A stretch of DNA of 64,000 nt from Tateyamaria omphalii (GTDB lineage Bacteria; Pseudomonadota; Alphaproteobacteria; Rhodobacterales; Rhodobacteraceae), in contig NZ_JAHVHT010000003.1 of the NCBI RefSeq assembly GCF_019802125.1, forward strand, positions 558,001-622,000, given 5' to 3'. Positions 34,960-46,933 of the stretch are shown in pieces. Below the pieces are notes generated by a model. It saw only the letters and a list, made by a program, of their open reading frames with translations. It made no database searches and was not told where the DNA came from. The translations under genes and the position numbers were made by a program. How positions within the stretch are numbered: position 1 is the stretch's first letter; every line of letters starts with the position of its first letter.

Positions 34960-36023
34960 CTGCCCTCCTGCTGGGATCAATGTAGCGGCTTTTTCCCCGA
35001 TTGCGACGGCTGCTCGCGTCAATTTTAGCTTTAATCGCTCCGCAAGGCTTGCCGTGCGATCGCTGACCCATCTGCGCCGGCCCAACACGGGGCGATCGGC
35101 GCGCAGGGCAAGGGATCGCGGCGGCATGAAAGTTACACTGCACATTGGGGCGCACCGGACAGGAACGACATCCTTTCAGGCTTACGTCCGGCAAAACGCG
35201 GACTTCATGCGTGCCCGGCGCCTGGGCTTCTGGGGGCCACTGCGGACCCGGAAGGGATTGTTCTCCGGTGTTCTGCCATCGCCGACATCAACGCCCCAAA
35301 TGACGCGCAGGGCCCGTGGGCGTGTCTTGTTGCACCTGAACAAGGCCGAGCGGAATGGCACGAAATCGCTGATCATCTCGGATGAAAACATGATTGGCAC
35401 GATGCGTCGAAACATGCGTCGGCGGTCGCTTTATGACGACGTGGGAGAGCGCATGGCGCGCTATGCCGCGGCCTTCGATGGACGGATAGATACGGTCGTC
35501 TTGTCGATCCGGTCGTTGAACCACTACTGGGCCTCGGCTGCGGCGTATAGCATGGCGCGCGGCCATGCGACGCTGGAGCCTGATCAATGTGTGCGCATCG
35601 CATTTGGCGCGCGTGCATGGCGGGACGTGGTGATGGATGTTGCCTGCGCTGTCCCGTCCGCGCGCCTTATCGTTGTGCCGTTCGAGCGCACCGCGGGGCG
35701 GCCTGATGCAATGTTCCGGGCGATGACCGGTCTGCACGGCCCGCGCGCCGGAGCCGAAACCTGGCTGAACCGGTCACCCGGCGTGACCCAACTGCGCGGG
35801 ATCCTCGCCGAACGCGGGAACGATCCCGACATGATCCGGGGCAGCTCCGAAAGCTGGGCGCCTTTTGACCCCGCCGCAAGCGCAGCCATGCGCGAAGCGT
35901 ATCTCGATGACATCCACTGGCTGACGGCCGGTGCCGACGGACTTGCAACACTGACAGAGGATTTGGGCCAGAGAGGAGCGGGGCAAACCCTGCCGCATGG
36001 CCCGCTGACAAGAGGACATGGAT

Positions 36024-38150
<2,127 letters not shown>

Positions 38151-38154
38151 CAAA

Positions 38155-38182
38155 AAAGGGCCGCCTTCAGGGGCGGCCCTTT
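38155..38182 (+). terminator. Rho-independent terminator after scpA
   Basis: GGGCCGCC (38158-38165) pairs with GGCGGCCC (38172-38179), flanked by an A-run before and TTT after, five bases after the mutase stop. Confidence 0.88.
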
Positions 38183-38201
38183 GTGTTTGAGCGGATGTTT
38201 A

Positions 38202-38861
38202 TCAGTTGCGTGACGGGAAGATACCGGTCAACGCAATACACGGGCGCAGCACCAGAACCGGGTCCTGCAAGGGAACCGATTGGTTGCTGCCTGTGAACGT
38301 GATCGAATTCGTGTTCATGGTCGTGTTCGGATTCAGGTTGGAATAGATGTTGATGTCCGGATTTGGGTTGCCGGGTGCATTAAAGTCCGGGGTTGCCAGC
38401 GTGTCCCCGCCGGGGCCGGCTGCATCTGCATAGCCGCCACCTGCTTGGTCATTCTTATTCACACCACGCAAGAGGTGGTTGTGCGACGGCAATTGCGCGG
38501 CTGTCAAATTCGTGAATTCAAAGCCCTTTTTCTGGCCAAGAATTGCCGGGCTCAGACCGGGCCCGGTGCCCTGACCCATCGCCGTGCGTCCGCTCAGGTC
38601 TGGGAGGCCGAAAGTCGTTCGTCCGTCGCCGCCGTAGTTGGTGCCAAGGAGCGAGAACAAAGCGCTGTACTGGGAAATTGCCAGAAGCCGCCCATCCGTC
38701 TCTGCCCAACCACGAGGACAGAATGTGTAGGGGAACCAGGTGATCTGACCAAGAAATTGATCCGCCGCCTGGGCCTGCGCTTGTTGTGGAGTGAATGTCA
38801 GTGATGCTGCAACCGTCGCAGCCGCAGCCAGTGATGTGGTGAGTTTCAGAAGATGTTTCAT
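38202..38861 (-). CDS. Secreted phage-tail-collar-domain protein
   Basis: A 219-residue protein with a long signal peptide (ending about AQA, residue 31). A tail-collar domain resembling microcystin-dependent (MdpB) proteins covers the rest: FCPRGWAETDGRLLAISQYS, then ALFSLLGTNYGGDGRTTFGLPDLSGR. A Gly/Asn-rich mid-region and a conserved C-terminal CIALTGIFPSRN follow. AAAGG precedes the ATG at 38861. There is no other phage gene nearby and the protein has a Sec signal, so it is a domesticated or cell-surface form rather than part of a prophage (inference). Confidence 0.85.
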   Translation of the reverse strand: MKHLLKLTTSLAAAATVAASLTFTPQQAQAQAADQFLGQITWFPYTFCPRGWAETDGRLLAISQYSALFSLLGTNYGGDGRTTFGLPDLSGRTAMGQGTGPGLSPAILGQKKGFEFTNLTAAQLPSHNHLLRGVNKNDQAGGGYADAAGPGGDTLATPDFNAPGNPNPDINIYSNLNPNTTMNTNSITFTGSNQSVPLQDPVLVLRPCIALTGIFPSRN

Positions 38862-39178
38862 TCCGGTGCCTTTCCCGCACCATTCGCTGAAAACCGCTCG
38901 AACGAATTTGGTGCAAATGAGTTCTATTCAATCTTTACGCGCACCACTGTCGGCGAAACTATGCCGATGTGTCAACATTTTGGGCGGGTTTCCGCGTTTA
39001 TCTTTGTGGGCGTTTTCCTTGACAATCGGACAGGGTGACATCGTCGAGACGTTTGATTTTGCGCGACATCTCGGGCTTTTCCGCGCTGATGGCCTTCTCA
39101 TCCGTATGCACTGCTGCGATATTGCGATCGCATGGCGCGCTCTGGCGCGGTGCATTTGATCTCGGATTTGGATTCTTC
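38862..39178. other. 317-base divergent intergenic region
   Basis: No gene is supported. It must hold the promoters of the collar protein (minus) and the VOC gene (plus). A TTGACA at 39019-39024 has no convincing partner at the expected spacing. Short frames are open on both strands but lack ribosome-binding sites. Confidence 0.5.
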
Positions 39179-39787
39179 ATGTTTTTTGATCATCTCGTCG
39201 TCGGAGCCACGATGCTTGAAGCCGCACGGACACATGTTGAAGAGGCGCTGGGTGTCAAGATGCAGCCGGGCGGGTCTCATGCGGTGTTTCAGACCCATAA
39301 CGCCCTGATGGGGCTTGAGGACGGCATCTACCTTGAAGCCATTGCACCCAATCCGGAGGTCTCGCCACCGAAGAGGCCGCGCTGGTACGATCTGGACCGT
39401 TTCGAAGGCCAAGCGCGGCTGTCGAACTGGGCGTGTTCCGTGTCGGACATGGACCGCGCGCTCAATAACATGCCCAGCGGTGCCGGAACGCCCGTCGCCG
39501 TCCGTCGCGGTGACTTGGCGTGGCGCATGGCGGTGTCGGAGGAGGGGACGACCCCTTTCGACAACCTGTGGCCGGCGCTGATCGAGTGGCCCGCTGGCGT
39601 TCACCCGGCAACGCAGCTTGAACCGACAGGCATTCGTCTGCGCCGCCTAACGCTCTCACACCCGGACGGAGACGCTCTTGCAGCCGCGCTTGCGCCGCAC
39701 CTGTCAGATGACCGCGTGTCGGTCGAGGTTGGAGCGGTCGGCATGTGCGCCGAGTTTGACACACCACATGGGCCACGTGTCCTATGA
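39179..39787 (+). CDS. VOC-family (glyoxalase-like) protein
   Basis: A 202-residue protein of the glyoxalase-like VOC group. It starts MFFDHLVVGATMLEAARTHV and has YLEAIAPNPEVSPPKRPRW; the paired beta-alpha-beta units include the motif HAVFQTHNALMGLEDGIYLE. The His and Glu ligands of a metal site are plausible. The reaction is unknown. An open frame extends 48 codons upstream but is not family-like, so the ATG at 39179 is preferred. The stop overlaps the next start by four bases. Confidence 0.85.
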   Translation: MFFDHLVVGATMLEAARTHVEEALGVKMQPGGSHAVFQTHNALMGLEDGIYLEAIAPNPEVSPPKRPRWYDLDRFEGQARLSNWACSVSDMDRALNNMPSGAGTPVAVRRGDLAWRMAVSEEGTTPFDNLWPALIEWPAGVHPATQLEPTGIRLRRLTLSHPDGDALAAALAPHLSDDRVSVEVGAVGMCAEFDTPHGPRVL

Positions 39788-40287
39788 TCCGCAACGCCGC
39801 GCGCGACGATGCAGCATGGATCGCGGACATCTGGAATGCGGTGATCACGCACACGCAGATTACCTTCACGACAGCGCCCAAGTCGTTGACCGATATTGAA
39901 AAAATGATCGAATGCCAGGCTGTTCTGGTTCTGCAGGATCGGGGTGGGTTTGCGACCTATGGCCCGTTCCGGAGCGGCCCGGGTTATGCGGCGACGGTCG
40001 AACATACCATTCTGTTGGCCGATGGTGCGCGTGGGCGCGGTCACGGCAGGGCACTTCTGACCGCGCTTGAAGCGCGCGCAGCGGCGGAAGGGCATCACAT
40101 CATGGTGGCAGGGATCAGCGGCACCAATGACGCGGCCATCGCGTTCCACTCTGCCATGGGGTTCTCGAGGGTCGGCCATATGCCGGAGGTGGGGCGAAAG
40201 GGCGGCGTGTGGCTTGATCTGGTCCTCATGCAAAAACGGCTGGGTGCGACGGCAAGCGCCGACGCCAAGCCCCGAGATACGGTATAG
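39784..40287 (+). CDS. GNAT N-acetyltransferase (phosphinothricin-acetyltransferase-like)
   Basis: A 167-residue GNAT enzyme beginning MIRNAARDDAAWIADIWNAV. The acetyl-CoA-binding loop is ADGARGRGHGRALL near 80-93, and AGISGTNDAAIAFHSAMGF follows, as in the Pat/MnaT group that acetylates phosphinothricin, methionine sulfone or similar amino-acid analogues. It is coupled to the VOC gene through ATGA. Substrate in this organism not known. Confidence 0.88.
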   Translation: MIRNAARDDAAWIADIWNAVITHTQITFTTAPKSLTDIEKMIECQAVLVLQDRGGFATYGPFRSGPGYAATVEHTILLADGARGRGHGRALLTALEARAAAEGHHIMVAGISGTNDAAIAFHSAMGFSRVGHMPEVGRKGGVWLDLVLMQKRLGATASADAKPRDTV

Positions 40288-40296
40288 GGTCGACAC

Positions 40297-40977
40297 ATGT
40301 CCCTTTGGGCCCGCATATCCGACGCACTTGCTGCCTTGACCGCCGGCGAAAGCCTGACGGATGTTTTCGACAAGCTGCGTGCGCCACCGGAACGCAGCGT
40401 GGCCTTTGCCATTGCGGTGATCGCACTCGGGGCCAAGATGGCCAAGGCGGATGGCCAGGTGACGCGCGACGAGGTCACCGCCTTTCGCGAGGTGTTTCAC
40501 ATCGCGGCCAAGGACGAAGCCGGGGCGGCGAAGGTGTTCAACCTCGCCCGGCAGGATGTCGCCGGGTTCGCGGACTATGCCACCCGCATCCACGCCATGT
40601 TCGCAAGCCAGCCCGAAACCCTGACCGATCTGATTGAGGGGCTGTTTCACATCGCCATGGCAGACGGGTTCTATCACCCCAACGAGGACGCATTTCTCGA
40701 GGAGGTGGCGCACATTTTCGACATCTCCGACGCCGATTTTCGGGCCTTGCGCGCACGGTTTGTACCTGACGCGACGCCTGATCCCTATTCGGTTCTTGGC
40801 GTCGATGCGGGGTTGGAACTGAACGACATCCGCACGGCCTGGCGCAAGCTGGTGCGCGAAAACCACCCCGACGCAATGATGGCGCGCGGTGTCCCGGAGG
40901 AGGCCGTGCGCCTTGCTGAGAAGCGGATGATCGACATCAATCGTGCCTGGGAAGAGATCTTGAGCACCCGAAGCTGA
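40297..40977 (+). CDS. DjlA-like co-chaperone (TerB + J domain)
   Basis: A 226-residue protein. A TerB-like helical domain (about 25-145) has AKMAKADGQVTRDEV and AMADGFYHPNEDAFLEEVA, with Asp-rich metal-binding turns. A C-terminal J domain (about 160-225) has the HPD motif in ENHPDAMM. It lacks the N-terminal membrane helix of E. coli DjlA. The J domain should stimulate DnaK. The TGATG junction couples it to the next gene. Confidence 0.88.
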   Translation: MSLWARISDALAALTAGESLTDVFDKLRAPPERSVAFAIAVIALGAKMAKADGQVTRDEVTAFREVFHIAAKDEAGAAKVFNLARQDVAGFADYATRIHAMFASQPETLTDLIEGLFHIAMADGFYHPNEDAFLEEVAHIFDISDADFRALRARFVPDATPDPYSVLGVDAGLELNDIRTAWRKLVRENHPDAMMARGVPEEAVRLAEKRMIDINRAWEEILSTRS

Positions 40978-41978
40978 TGCGGATTGCCACCTACAATGTC
41001 GAATGGATGAACAGCCTCTTCGATGATGACGGGGCGTTGTTGAATGACGACCAATGGTCTTCGCGCCATGACGTGACGCGGGCCGCGCAAATCGACGCGC
41101 TTCGCACCGTGTTCCGTGCGCTCGATGCCGACGCGATCATGGTGATCGAAGCACCCGACACCAGCCGCGGCCGCGACACGGTGCGCGCGCTGGAAACCTT
41201 TGCCCGCCATGCCGATCTGCGTGCACGGCAGGCAGTGATCGGCTTCTCGAACGACACGCAGCAAGAAATCGCGCTGCTCTATGACCCGGATGTGCTGGTG
41301 GTCACCCACGCGCCGCAAGTCCATGCAGGCGCGCCACGCTTTGACGGCAGTTTCCGGATCGACCTCGATATCGATGCCACCGAAGACGAGGTGGTGTTTT
41401 CCAAACCCCCGTTGGAGTTGCTTGTCGAAAGCGAAAGTGGCGCCATGCTCAGGATGATCGGCGCGCATCTGAAATCCAAGGCGCCGCACGGTGCCCGCGA
41501 CCGGGACGAGGTGATGCGCATCTCAATCGCCAACCGGCGCAAGCAATTGGCCCAGGCAATCTGGCTGCGTGCGCGGGTCGATGCCATTCTGGCGGATGCG
41601 GAGCCCTTGATAGTCTTGGGCGATCTGAACGACGGTCCAGGGCTCGATGAATACGAGCATCTTTTCGGGCGCTCGTCGGTCGAGATTATCATGGGGGCAG
41701 GCGACACCGCATTGTCCGACCCGCATGCGAGACAGGCGTTGCAACGCCGCCTTGGGGCGACCCCGACCACCGCGCGGTTCTGGATACGGCCCGAACAGCG
41801 TTTTCTGCAGGCCTTGCTGGACTACGTGATGATCTCACCGGATCTGGCGGCGCGGTCACCCACGTGGCGCATCTGGCACCCGCTTGATGATCCCAAATGC
41901 TGGTCCGACCCCGCGCTTCGCGATGCCTTGGTCACCGCATCGGATCATTTCCCGGTGAGCTTGGATATCGTGCTATGA
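40977..41978 (+). CDS. Endonuclease/exonuclease/phosphatase-family protein
   Basis: A 333-residue EEP-fold protein. The metal and catalytic motifs appear in order: TYNVEWMNSLF, VIEAPDTS, GAHLKSKAPHG, LGDLNDGPG and a final TASDHFPVSLDI. It could act on nucleic acids, phosphoinositide-like esters or other phosphodiesters; nothing here decides. There is no signal peptide. Its ATG overlaps the preceding stop by one base. Confidence 0.87.
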   Translation: MRIATYNVEWMNSLFDDDGALLNDDQWSSRHDVTRAAQIDALRTVFRALDADAIMVIEAPDTSRGRDTVRALETFARHADLRARQAVIGFSNDTQQEIALLYDPDVLVVTHAPQVHAGAPRFDGSFRIDLDIDATEDEVVFSKPPLELLVESESGAMLRMIGAHLKSKAPHGARDRDEVMRISIANRRKQLAQAIWLRARVDAILADAEPLIVLGDLNDGPGLDEYEHLFGRSSVEIIMGAGDTALSDPHARQALQRRLGATPTTARFWIRPEQRFLQALLDYVMISPDLAARSPTWRIWHPLDDPKCWSDPALRDALVTASDHFPVSLDIVL

Positions 41979-41985
41979 TCCCCAT

Positions 41986-42360
41986 ATGTTTGGCATGAAA
42001 CCGATTGTTGCTGCAGCTTGCATGGCGATCCTTGCCGGTTCAGCCATCGCGCAAGAGACCGAGGACGAGCGCGGGTTGTCGCTGATGGAACGCGGGGCGC
42101 AGATGCTCATGGAAGGGCTGATGCGCGAAATGGAGCCCGCGATGGACGATTTGCAGGGCCTGGCCGAAGAGTTTGGTCCCGCCATGCGCGATTTCGCGAC
42201 GCAGATGGGACCAGCCTTGCGTGGTCTTCTGGAAGAGGTCGAGGACTGGAGCGTCTACCATCCGCCCGAAAAACTGGAAAATGGGGACATAATCATTCGT
42301 CGCAAGACCCCGGAAGAACTGCAGAAGACGCCCGATACGGACACCGAGATCGAAATCTAG
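41986..42360 (+). CDS. Periplasmic acidic hypothetical protein (124 aa)
   Basis: Signal peptide to about residue 22 (ILAGSAIAQ), then a helical acidic Met-rich region (MLMEGLMREMEPAMDDLQGL) and an acidic tail. It resembles a small periplasmic protein often mislabelled as an ATPase in Roseobacter genomes (from memory); there is no nucleotide-binding motif. It begins seven bases after the EEP gene and its stop overlaps the stop of ppx on the opposite strand (CTAG). Confidence 0.78.
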   Translation: MFGMKPIVAAACMAILAGSAIAQETEDERGLSLMERGAQMLMEGLMREMEPAMDDLQGLAEEFGPAMRDFATQMGPALRGLLEEVEDWSVYHPPEKLENGDIIIRRKTPEELQKTPDTDTEIEI

Positions 42361-43907
42361 CGGCGGCGCTTTTTCACCGTCACCTTCGCCTCGAGCGAGT
42401 TGGCAAGCGAGTTCAACCGCGCCTCGGCCACCTCACCAAAGAGCGGCATGGCGTCGGGCGACAGATGCAGTTCCAGTTCGCGTTTCTTCGGAAACCAGCG
42501 GAATTCGCCACGCTCGGCATCTTTTTCCATCCACAGCATGGCCCCGAAGCGCATCGCCTTTCCCAGGATTTCGGCGTCGCGCTGGGTTTTGTCGTCGATC
42601 AGGTCGTACAGACCCTCGAAATGCGTGCCTTCGCGCTTGTTCGTATAGCGGTGCAGCAACGCAAGCCCCAGGAAGACACGTTCTGCGTGCTTCAATCCGC
42701 CCAGATTGGCGCGCGTTGCATTGTCGAAACAGACCTCGGCCCGGTAATCCGGATGCGCGCGCCAGCTGACGTCGTGCAGCAGGCACGCCGCCTTGATCAA
42801 ACGTTTGCGCTGCTCAGGCGCGGATTTGAAGATCGGTTCGATGAATTGGTAGAGCAGCTTGCCGAACCCGGGCATCCGCGCGTCTTTCGCCTCGGCAAAG
42901 CGGCAGGCTTCGATCAGGGGGTCACGGTCGCGCAGGCGCTGTGGCATCTGTTCGTAGAGCATCCCCTCCCGGATGCCGTAGCTTGAGACGGCGATGTCCT
43001 TTGGGCGAAAAGTCTTGACCAGGCGCCACAGGACTTCTGCGGCCAGCGGAACAAGAGCCATCCGGGCCGAGGAGATACCGCATTCGCCACGCAAGGCCTC
43101 GTGATCCTCATGCTCGCGAATGAATTTTGCGGTGCGTTGCACGGACTGTGGTGTCATCCGGTATTCATGCAGGACGTGCAGGGGATAGCCGCGGCGGTGC
43201 ATGTCGACGCGCGCAATGGCCCGCCATGACCCGCCGACAAGGAACAGCCGGTCGCGCTGCGCTCCCATTTCCTCGTGAAGCTGCGCCATCACGTCCTTGA
43301 TATGCGCGCGTCGCCCTTTCTTGCCGCCCCTGACGGTTTGCAGCTTGAGCGGACCAAGGTCCGACGTGACGCGCCGGCCCACCTCGCCGTCCGAAATCTC
43401 GGCCAGTTCCATGGAGGACCCGCCGATGTCGCAGACCAGGCCATAGGAGCCAGGCCAACCCAGCAGCACGCCTTGGGCGGACAGGCGGGCCTCTTCCCGA
43501 CCGTCGATGACCCGGACGTTCAGGCCCGTTTCGCGCAACACATCCGAGCGGAATTCGAGCCCGTCGCTTGCATCACGTACTGCGGCGGTGGCAACGACAG
43601 ACAAGTCCGACAGGCCCATTCCTTCGGCGAGACGCTGAAAGCGGGTCAGCGCATTGAGGGCGCGCACACGCCCCTCGGGGCTCAAGTGACCTGTGTCGGA
43701 CACGCCTGCGCCAAGGGCGCACATGATTTTCTCGTTGTAGAAATATGCAGGCGAGCGTGCCGCACCATCAAAGACAACCAATCGGACCGAGTTCGATCCC
43801 ACATCGACCACGCCTACGCGCGAGAGCGCTCGTGCCGACGGATCTTCGAACAAGGGTTTGCCAAATAGGCTGCTGTCGCCCGTCTGTGGCGAAACAGATA
43901 CGTTCAT
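42357..43907 (-). CDS. ppx: Exopolyphosphatase Ppx/GppA
   Basis: A 516-residue enzyme that removes terminal phosphates from polyphosphate (or hydrolyses pppGpp). The ASKHA-fold phosphate loops are GVVDVGSNSVRLVVFDG near 32-48 and VCDIGGSSMELAEI near 158-171. The C-terminal HD-like helical domain includes ACLLHDVSWRAHPDYRAE. It lies downstream of ppk on the same strand, as in many alphaproteobacteria, giving synthesis and breakdown of polyphosphate in one locus. Confidence 0.92.
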   Translation of the reverse strand: MNVSVSPQTGDSSLFGKPLFEDPSARALSRVGVVDVGSNSVRLVVFDGAARSPAYFYNEKIMCALGAGVSDTGHLSPEGRVRALNALTRFQRLAEGMGLSDLSVVATAAVRDASDGLEFRSDVLRETGLNVRVIDGREEARLSAQGVLLGWPGSYGLVCDIGGSSMELAEISDGEVGRRVTSDLGPLKLQTVRGGKKGRRAHIKDVMAQLHEEMGAQRDRLFLVGGSWRAIARVDMHRRGYPLHVLHEYRMTPQSVQRTAKFIREHEDHEALRGECGISSARMALVPLAAEVLWRLVKTFRPKDIAVSSYGIREGMLYEQMPQRLRDRDPLIEACRFAEAKDARMPGFGKLLYQFIEPIFKSAPEQRKRLIKAACLLHDVSWRAHPDYRAEVCFDNATRANLGGLKHAERVFLGLALLHRYTNKREGTHFEGLYDLIDDKTQRDAEILGKAMRFGAMLWMEKDAERGEFRWFPKKRELELHLSPDAMPLFGEVAEARLNSLANSLEAKVTVKKRRR

Positions 43908-43979
43908 GGGGCCCCCGCGATGCGCACTTGCACCCTTTGATGGACCAGCCTTCCGCGCCGGTCAATGATGCTGTCGGTC

Positions 43980-44019
43980 GGGTGGCTCTGTTTCGGCGTG
44001 CGCCGAAAGGCGCCCACCC
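43980..44019 (-). terminator. Hairpin downstream of ppk
   Basis: TTTCGGCG (43991-43998) pairs exactly with CGCCGAAA (44001-44008) around TG. An outer GGGTGG/CCACCC pair (43980-43985, 44014-44019) closes the structure. It sits between ppk and ppx and may reduce read-through. Confidence 0.55.
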
Positions 44020-44038
44020 GCCGACCCATCCGTCGCGC

Positions 44039-46207
44039 CTAGGCCTCGGTATGCGTCAGTTTCGGTACATCTGCCGCCCCGGCGGAACCGCGCCCGGACA
44101 GCGACGGGTTTTCCATGAAGAAGCGGTGGCAATTGAAGGCAAATGTGCCTTCCGCCAGATGGGGCCGGGAAAAGGAGCCTTCGGGCGACATCACCCAACT
44201 TTGCGCCACGTCGGCGAGGTTTGCGGCCATCACCTGGCTCACGATCTGCGCCTTGACCGTGTTGTTCTCGATCTCGACCAGCGTTTCGACCCGCCGGTTC
44301 AGGTTACGCCCCATCCAATCGGCGGAAGAGATGAACACGCGTGCCTTTTTCGAGGGCAGTCCATGCCCGTTACCGAAACAGACGATGCGGCTGTGTTCCA
44401 GAAACCGTCCGACGATGGACTTGACCCGGATGTTGTCCGACAGCCCCTCGATGCCCGGCCGCAGCCCGCAGATGCCACGGATCACGAGACTGATCTTCAC
44501 CCCGGCCTGGCTGGCGTCATAAAGCGCGTCAATCACCTCGCTGTCGATCAATGAGTTCATCTTGGCCCAGATTTCGGCCGGTTTGCCTGCACGCGCGTAG
44601 TCAGCTTCTGCCGCGATCATATCGAGCAGGCGGGGCTTCAGCGTGGTCGGCGAGATGGCGAGATTGTCGAGCCCCTCGGGCGGCGCATAGCCCGACAGGT
44701 AGTTAAAAACCTTGGTCGCATCCCGCCCCAGCTTGGCATCGCAGGTGAACAGAGAAAGGTCGGTATAGATGCGCGCGGTGATGGGGTGGTAGTTGCCGGT
44801 CCCATAGTGCGTGTAGGTCACCAGGTCCTTGCCCTCACGCCGCACCACCGTGCTGATCTTGGCGTGGGTCTTTAGATCCATAAAGCCATAGACCACATGC
44901 GCGCCCGCCCGTTCCAGCCGCCGCGATTGGCGGATGTTGGCAGCCTCGTCAAAGCGGGCCTTGAGCTCGACCAGCGCCGTGACGGACTTGCCATCCTCGG
45001 CCGCTTCGCACAGCGCTTCGACGATGGGCGAGTTCTTGGACGTCCGATAGAGCGTCTGCTTGATCGCCACCACGTTCGGATCGCGGGCCGCCTGCTGGAG
45101 GAAACGCACCACCATGTCGAACGTCTCGTAAGGATGGTGCAGCAGCATGTCCTTCTGCCGGATCGCGGCCAGCATGTCGCCGTCGAAATCCGTTACCCGT
45201 TCGGGCACACGCGGGGTGAAGGAGGGCCAGAGCAGATCGGGGCGCGCATCGAGAACCAATTCGCCCAGATCGGCCATGCCCAACATGCCGTCCATCTCGA
45301 TCACCTCGGCATCGCTGACGCCCAGTTCTTCCATGATCACGGCCTTCAGGGCTTTGGGTGCGCCGGCAGAGTGGGTCAGGCGGACAACCTCGCCCCGGCG
45401 GCGGCGCTTCAGGGCCACCTCGAACTCGCGCACGAGGTCTTCGGCCTCTTCTTCGACCTCGAGATCGCTGTCGCGCAACACCCGGAACCCGAAATGGGAC
45501 TTCAGCTTGTAGCCCGGAAACAGGCTGGGAATGTGAAGGACCAGCAGTTCCTCGAGCGGCAGGAAACGGTGACCAGGACCGGGCAGGGCGATGAAGCGGT
45601 CGATCTGGCCTGGGATCGGCAGCAGGGCCTGAAGCGAGCGCTTGTCCTTGCTACGCTCAAGCTGCAGTGCCAGCGCGTACCCGGTGTTCGGGATAAACGG
45701 AAAGGGGTGTGCGGGGTCGATGGCCAGCGGGGACAGGACGGCAAATACGCGGTTCAGGAACACATCGGCCAGATGTGCGGTATCGTCGTCTGTAAGATCC
45801 TTCGCGGTCAGGACGCTTATACCTTCTGCCTCCATCTCGGCCTTCAATGCCGACAGAACCTCGGTCTGGCGCTGGATCAGTTGACGGGCGTTCTCGTCGA
45901 TCAGGACCAGTTGTTCGGCCGGCGTCAGCCCGTCTGCGGCCGGAGTCGTGTTGCCTGCGATTGCCAATTCGCGCAGACCCGCCACGCGGACCGTGTAAAA
46001 TTCGTCGAGGTTGCCCGCGCTGATCGACAGGAAACGGAGCCGCTCCAGCAGCGGCACGCGCGGGTTCTCGGCCTCTTCCAGCACCCGCCAGTTGAAACCC
46101 AGCCAGCTCAGTTCGCGATTGAAAAACCGCCCCGGACCACTGGTGTCCAGATCGGGAAGTGGCTTGGGCTCGGGAAATTCCGAGCCGAGAAAGTCAGCAT
46201 TGGTCAT
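44039..46207 (-). CDS. ppk: Polyphosphate kinase Ppk1
   Basis: A 722-residue enzyme reversibly transferring ATP gamma-phosphate to polyphosphate. Order: N-terminal helical domain ([20 protein letters not shown]), head domain, then two phospholipase-D-like catalytic domains. The autophosphorylated His lies in [18 protein letters not shown] and the second active-site region in [19 protein letters not shown]. The start at 46207 gives [11 protein letters not shown]; a longer open frame upstream overlaps the hdaA end. It sits between hdaA and ppx. Confidence 0.95.
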   Translation of the reverse strand: MTNADFLGSEFPEPKPLPDLDTSGPGRFFNRELSWLGFNWRVLEEAENPRVPLLERLRFLSISAGNLDEFYTVRVAGLRELAIAGNTTPAADGLTPAEQLVLIDENARQLIQRQTEVLSALKAEMEAEGISVLTAKDLTDDDTAHLADVFLNRVFAVLSPLAIDPAHPFPFIPNTGYALALQLERSKDKRSLQALLPIPGQIDRFIALPGPGHRFLPLEELLVLHIPSLFPGYKLKSHFGFRVLRDSDLEVEEEAEDLVREFEVALKRRRRGEVVRLTHSAGAPKALKAVIMEELGVSDAEVIEMDGMLGMADLGELVLDARPDLLWPSFTPRVPERVTDFDGDMLAAIRQKDMLLHHPYETFDMVVRFLQQAARDPNVVAIKQTLYRTSKNSPIVEALCEAAEDGKSVTALVELKARFDEAANIRQSRRLERAGAHVVYGFMDLKTHAKISTVVRREGKDLVTYTHYGTGNYHPITARIYTDLSLFTCDAKLGRDATKVFNYLSGYAPPEGLDNLAISPTTLKPRLLDMIAAEADYARAGKPAEIWAKMNSLIDSEVIDALYDASQAGVKISLVIRGICGLRPGIEGLSDNIRVKSIVGRFLEHSRIVCFGNGHGLPSKKARVFISSADWMGRNLNRRVETLVEIENNTVKAQIVSQVMAANLADVAQSWVMSPEGSFSRPHLAEGTFAFNCHRFFMENPSLSGRGSAGAADVPKLTHTEA

Positions 46208-46259
46208 GCGCGGCTTATGTCGACGGGGTGTAAAGGTTGAGTGACACTTATCCGCCGGA

Positions 46260-46931
46260 TCACCGGGGATTGTCCAGACATGCCGCTGCAAGTGCCCGTG
46301 TGATTGGCTTTTTCTGCGCAAGGCTGCGCGCATCTATGGCAGCGACGACCGTGCGGGCGGCGGCAAAGCTGCGTTCCATATGGGTGACGAGATAGGGGAT
46401 GACATCTGGGCGAGGGGTGAGTTGCCGGTCGGCAAAGAGTTTGGCGAGAACCGCAGCCAGCAGGCTGTCATCGGGCGCATCAAGCGCCGCATGGCCAGCG
46501 GCATCCACCCGGCTTTGCAGGTCGGGCAGGCTCAGCCGCCAGAGATTGGGCGCGTGCTCTCCTGTCATCAGAAGCGGATGGCCCGCCGCCTGCAGCGCGT
46601 TGTGGATGTGAAAGAGTGCGGTCTGACATTCGATGTTCTGTGCGATGCGGTCGACATCCTCGACCGCGAGCGGACCGTCGAAAAGCGCTTCGGGCGCAGC
46701 CGCATCAAGCGCATCCGCTGCAATGATCTGGGCACCGCTTTCTGCGGCCCAGACATGGGCAAGATGGGTTTTGCCGGATCCCGCGGGGCCTGTCAGCACC
46801 AACTTGCCCAGCGGCCAGGACCGCCAGCCGTCCACCATCGACAGCGCAACGGCATTGGACGGCGCGACAAGAAAGTCGTCCCGCCCCAGTGCGACGCGCA
46901 CCGGAAGATCAAAACCAAGCTGTTGAGCCAT
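46260..46931 (-). CDS. hdaA: DnaA-related regulatory ATPase HdaA
   Basis: A 223-residue AAA+ protein similar to DnaA domain III without the DNA-binding domain. Features are an N-terminal clamp-binding-like motif QLGFDLP (4-10), Walker [16 protein letters not shown] near 47-61, and the [15 protein letters not shown] sensor region. In Caulobacter, HdaA with the sliding clamp stimulates DnaA-ATP hydrolysis after initiation. GAGGA six bases before the ATG lies in the 3' end of the permease gene, so the two are co-translated. Confidence 0.9.
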   Translation of the reverse strand: MAQQLGFDLPVRVALGRDDFLVAPSNAVALSMVDGWRSWPLGKLVLTGPAGSGKTHLAHVWAAESGAQIIAADALDAAAPEALFDGPLAVEDVDRIAQNIECQTALFHIHNALQAAGHPLLMTGEHAPNLWRLSLPDLQSRVDAAGHAALDAPDDSLLAAVLAKLFADRQLTPRPDVIPYLVTHMERSFAAARTVVAAIDARSLAQKKPITRALAAACLDNPR

Positions 46932-46933
46932 GA

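Noticed and set aside
34346..35125. 260-codon upstream extension of the sulfotransferase-like frame
   Set aside because: It runs antisense to the DUF4174 gene, has no protein-like pattern, and the P-loop N-terminus at 35126 is where the family begins.
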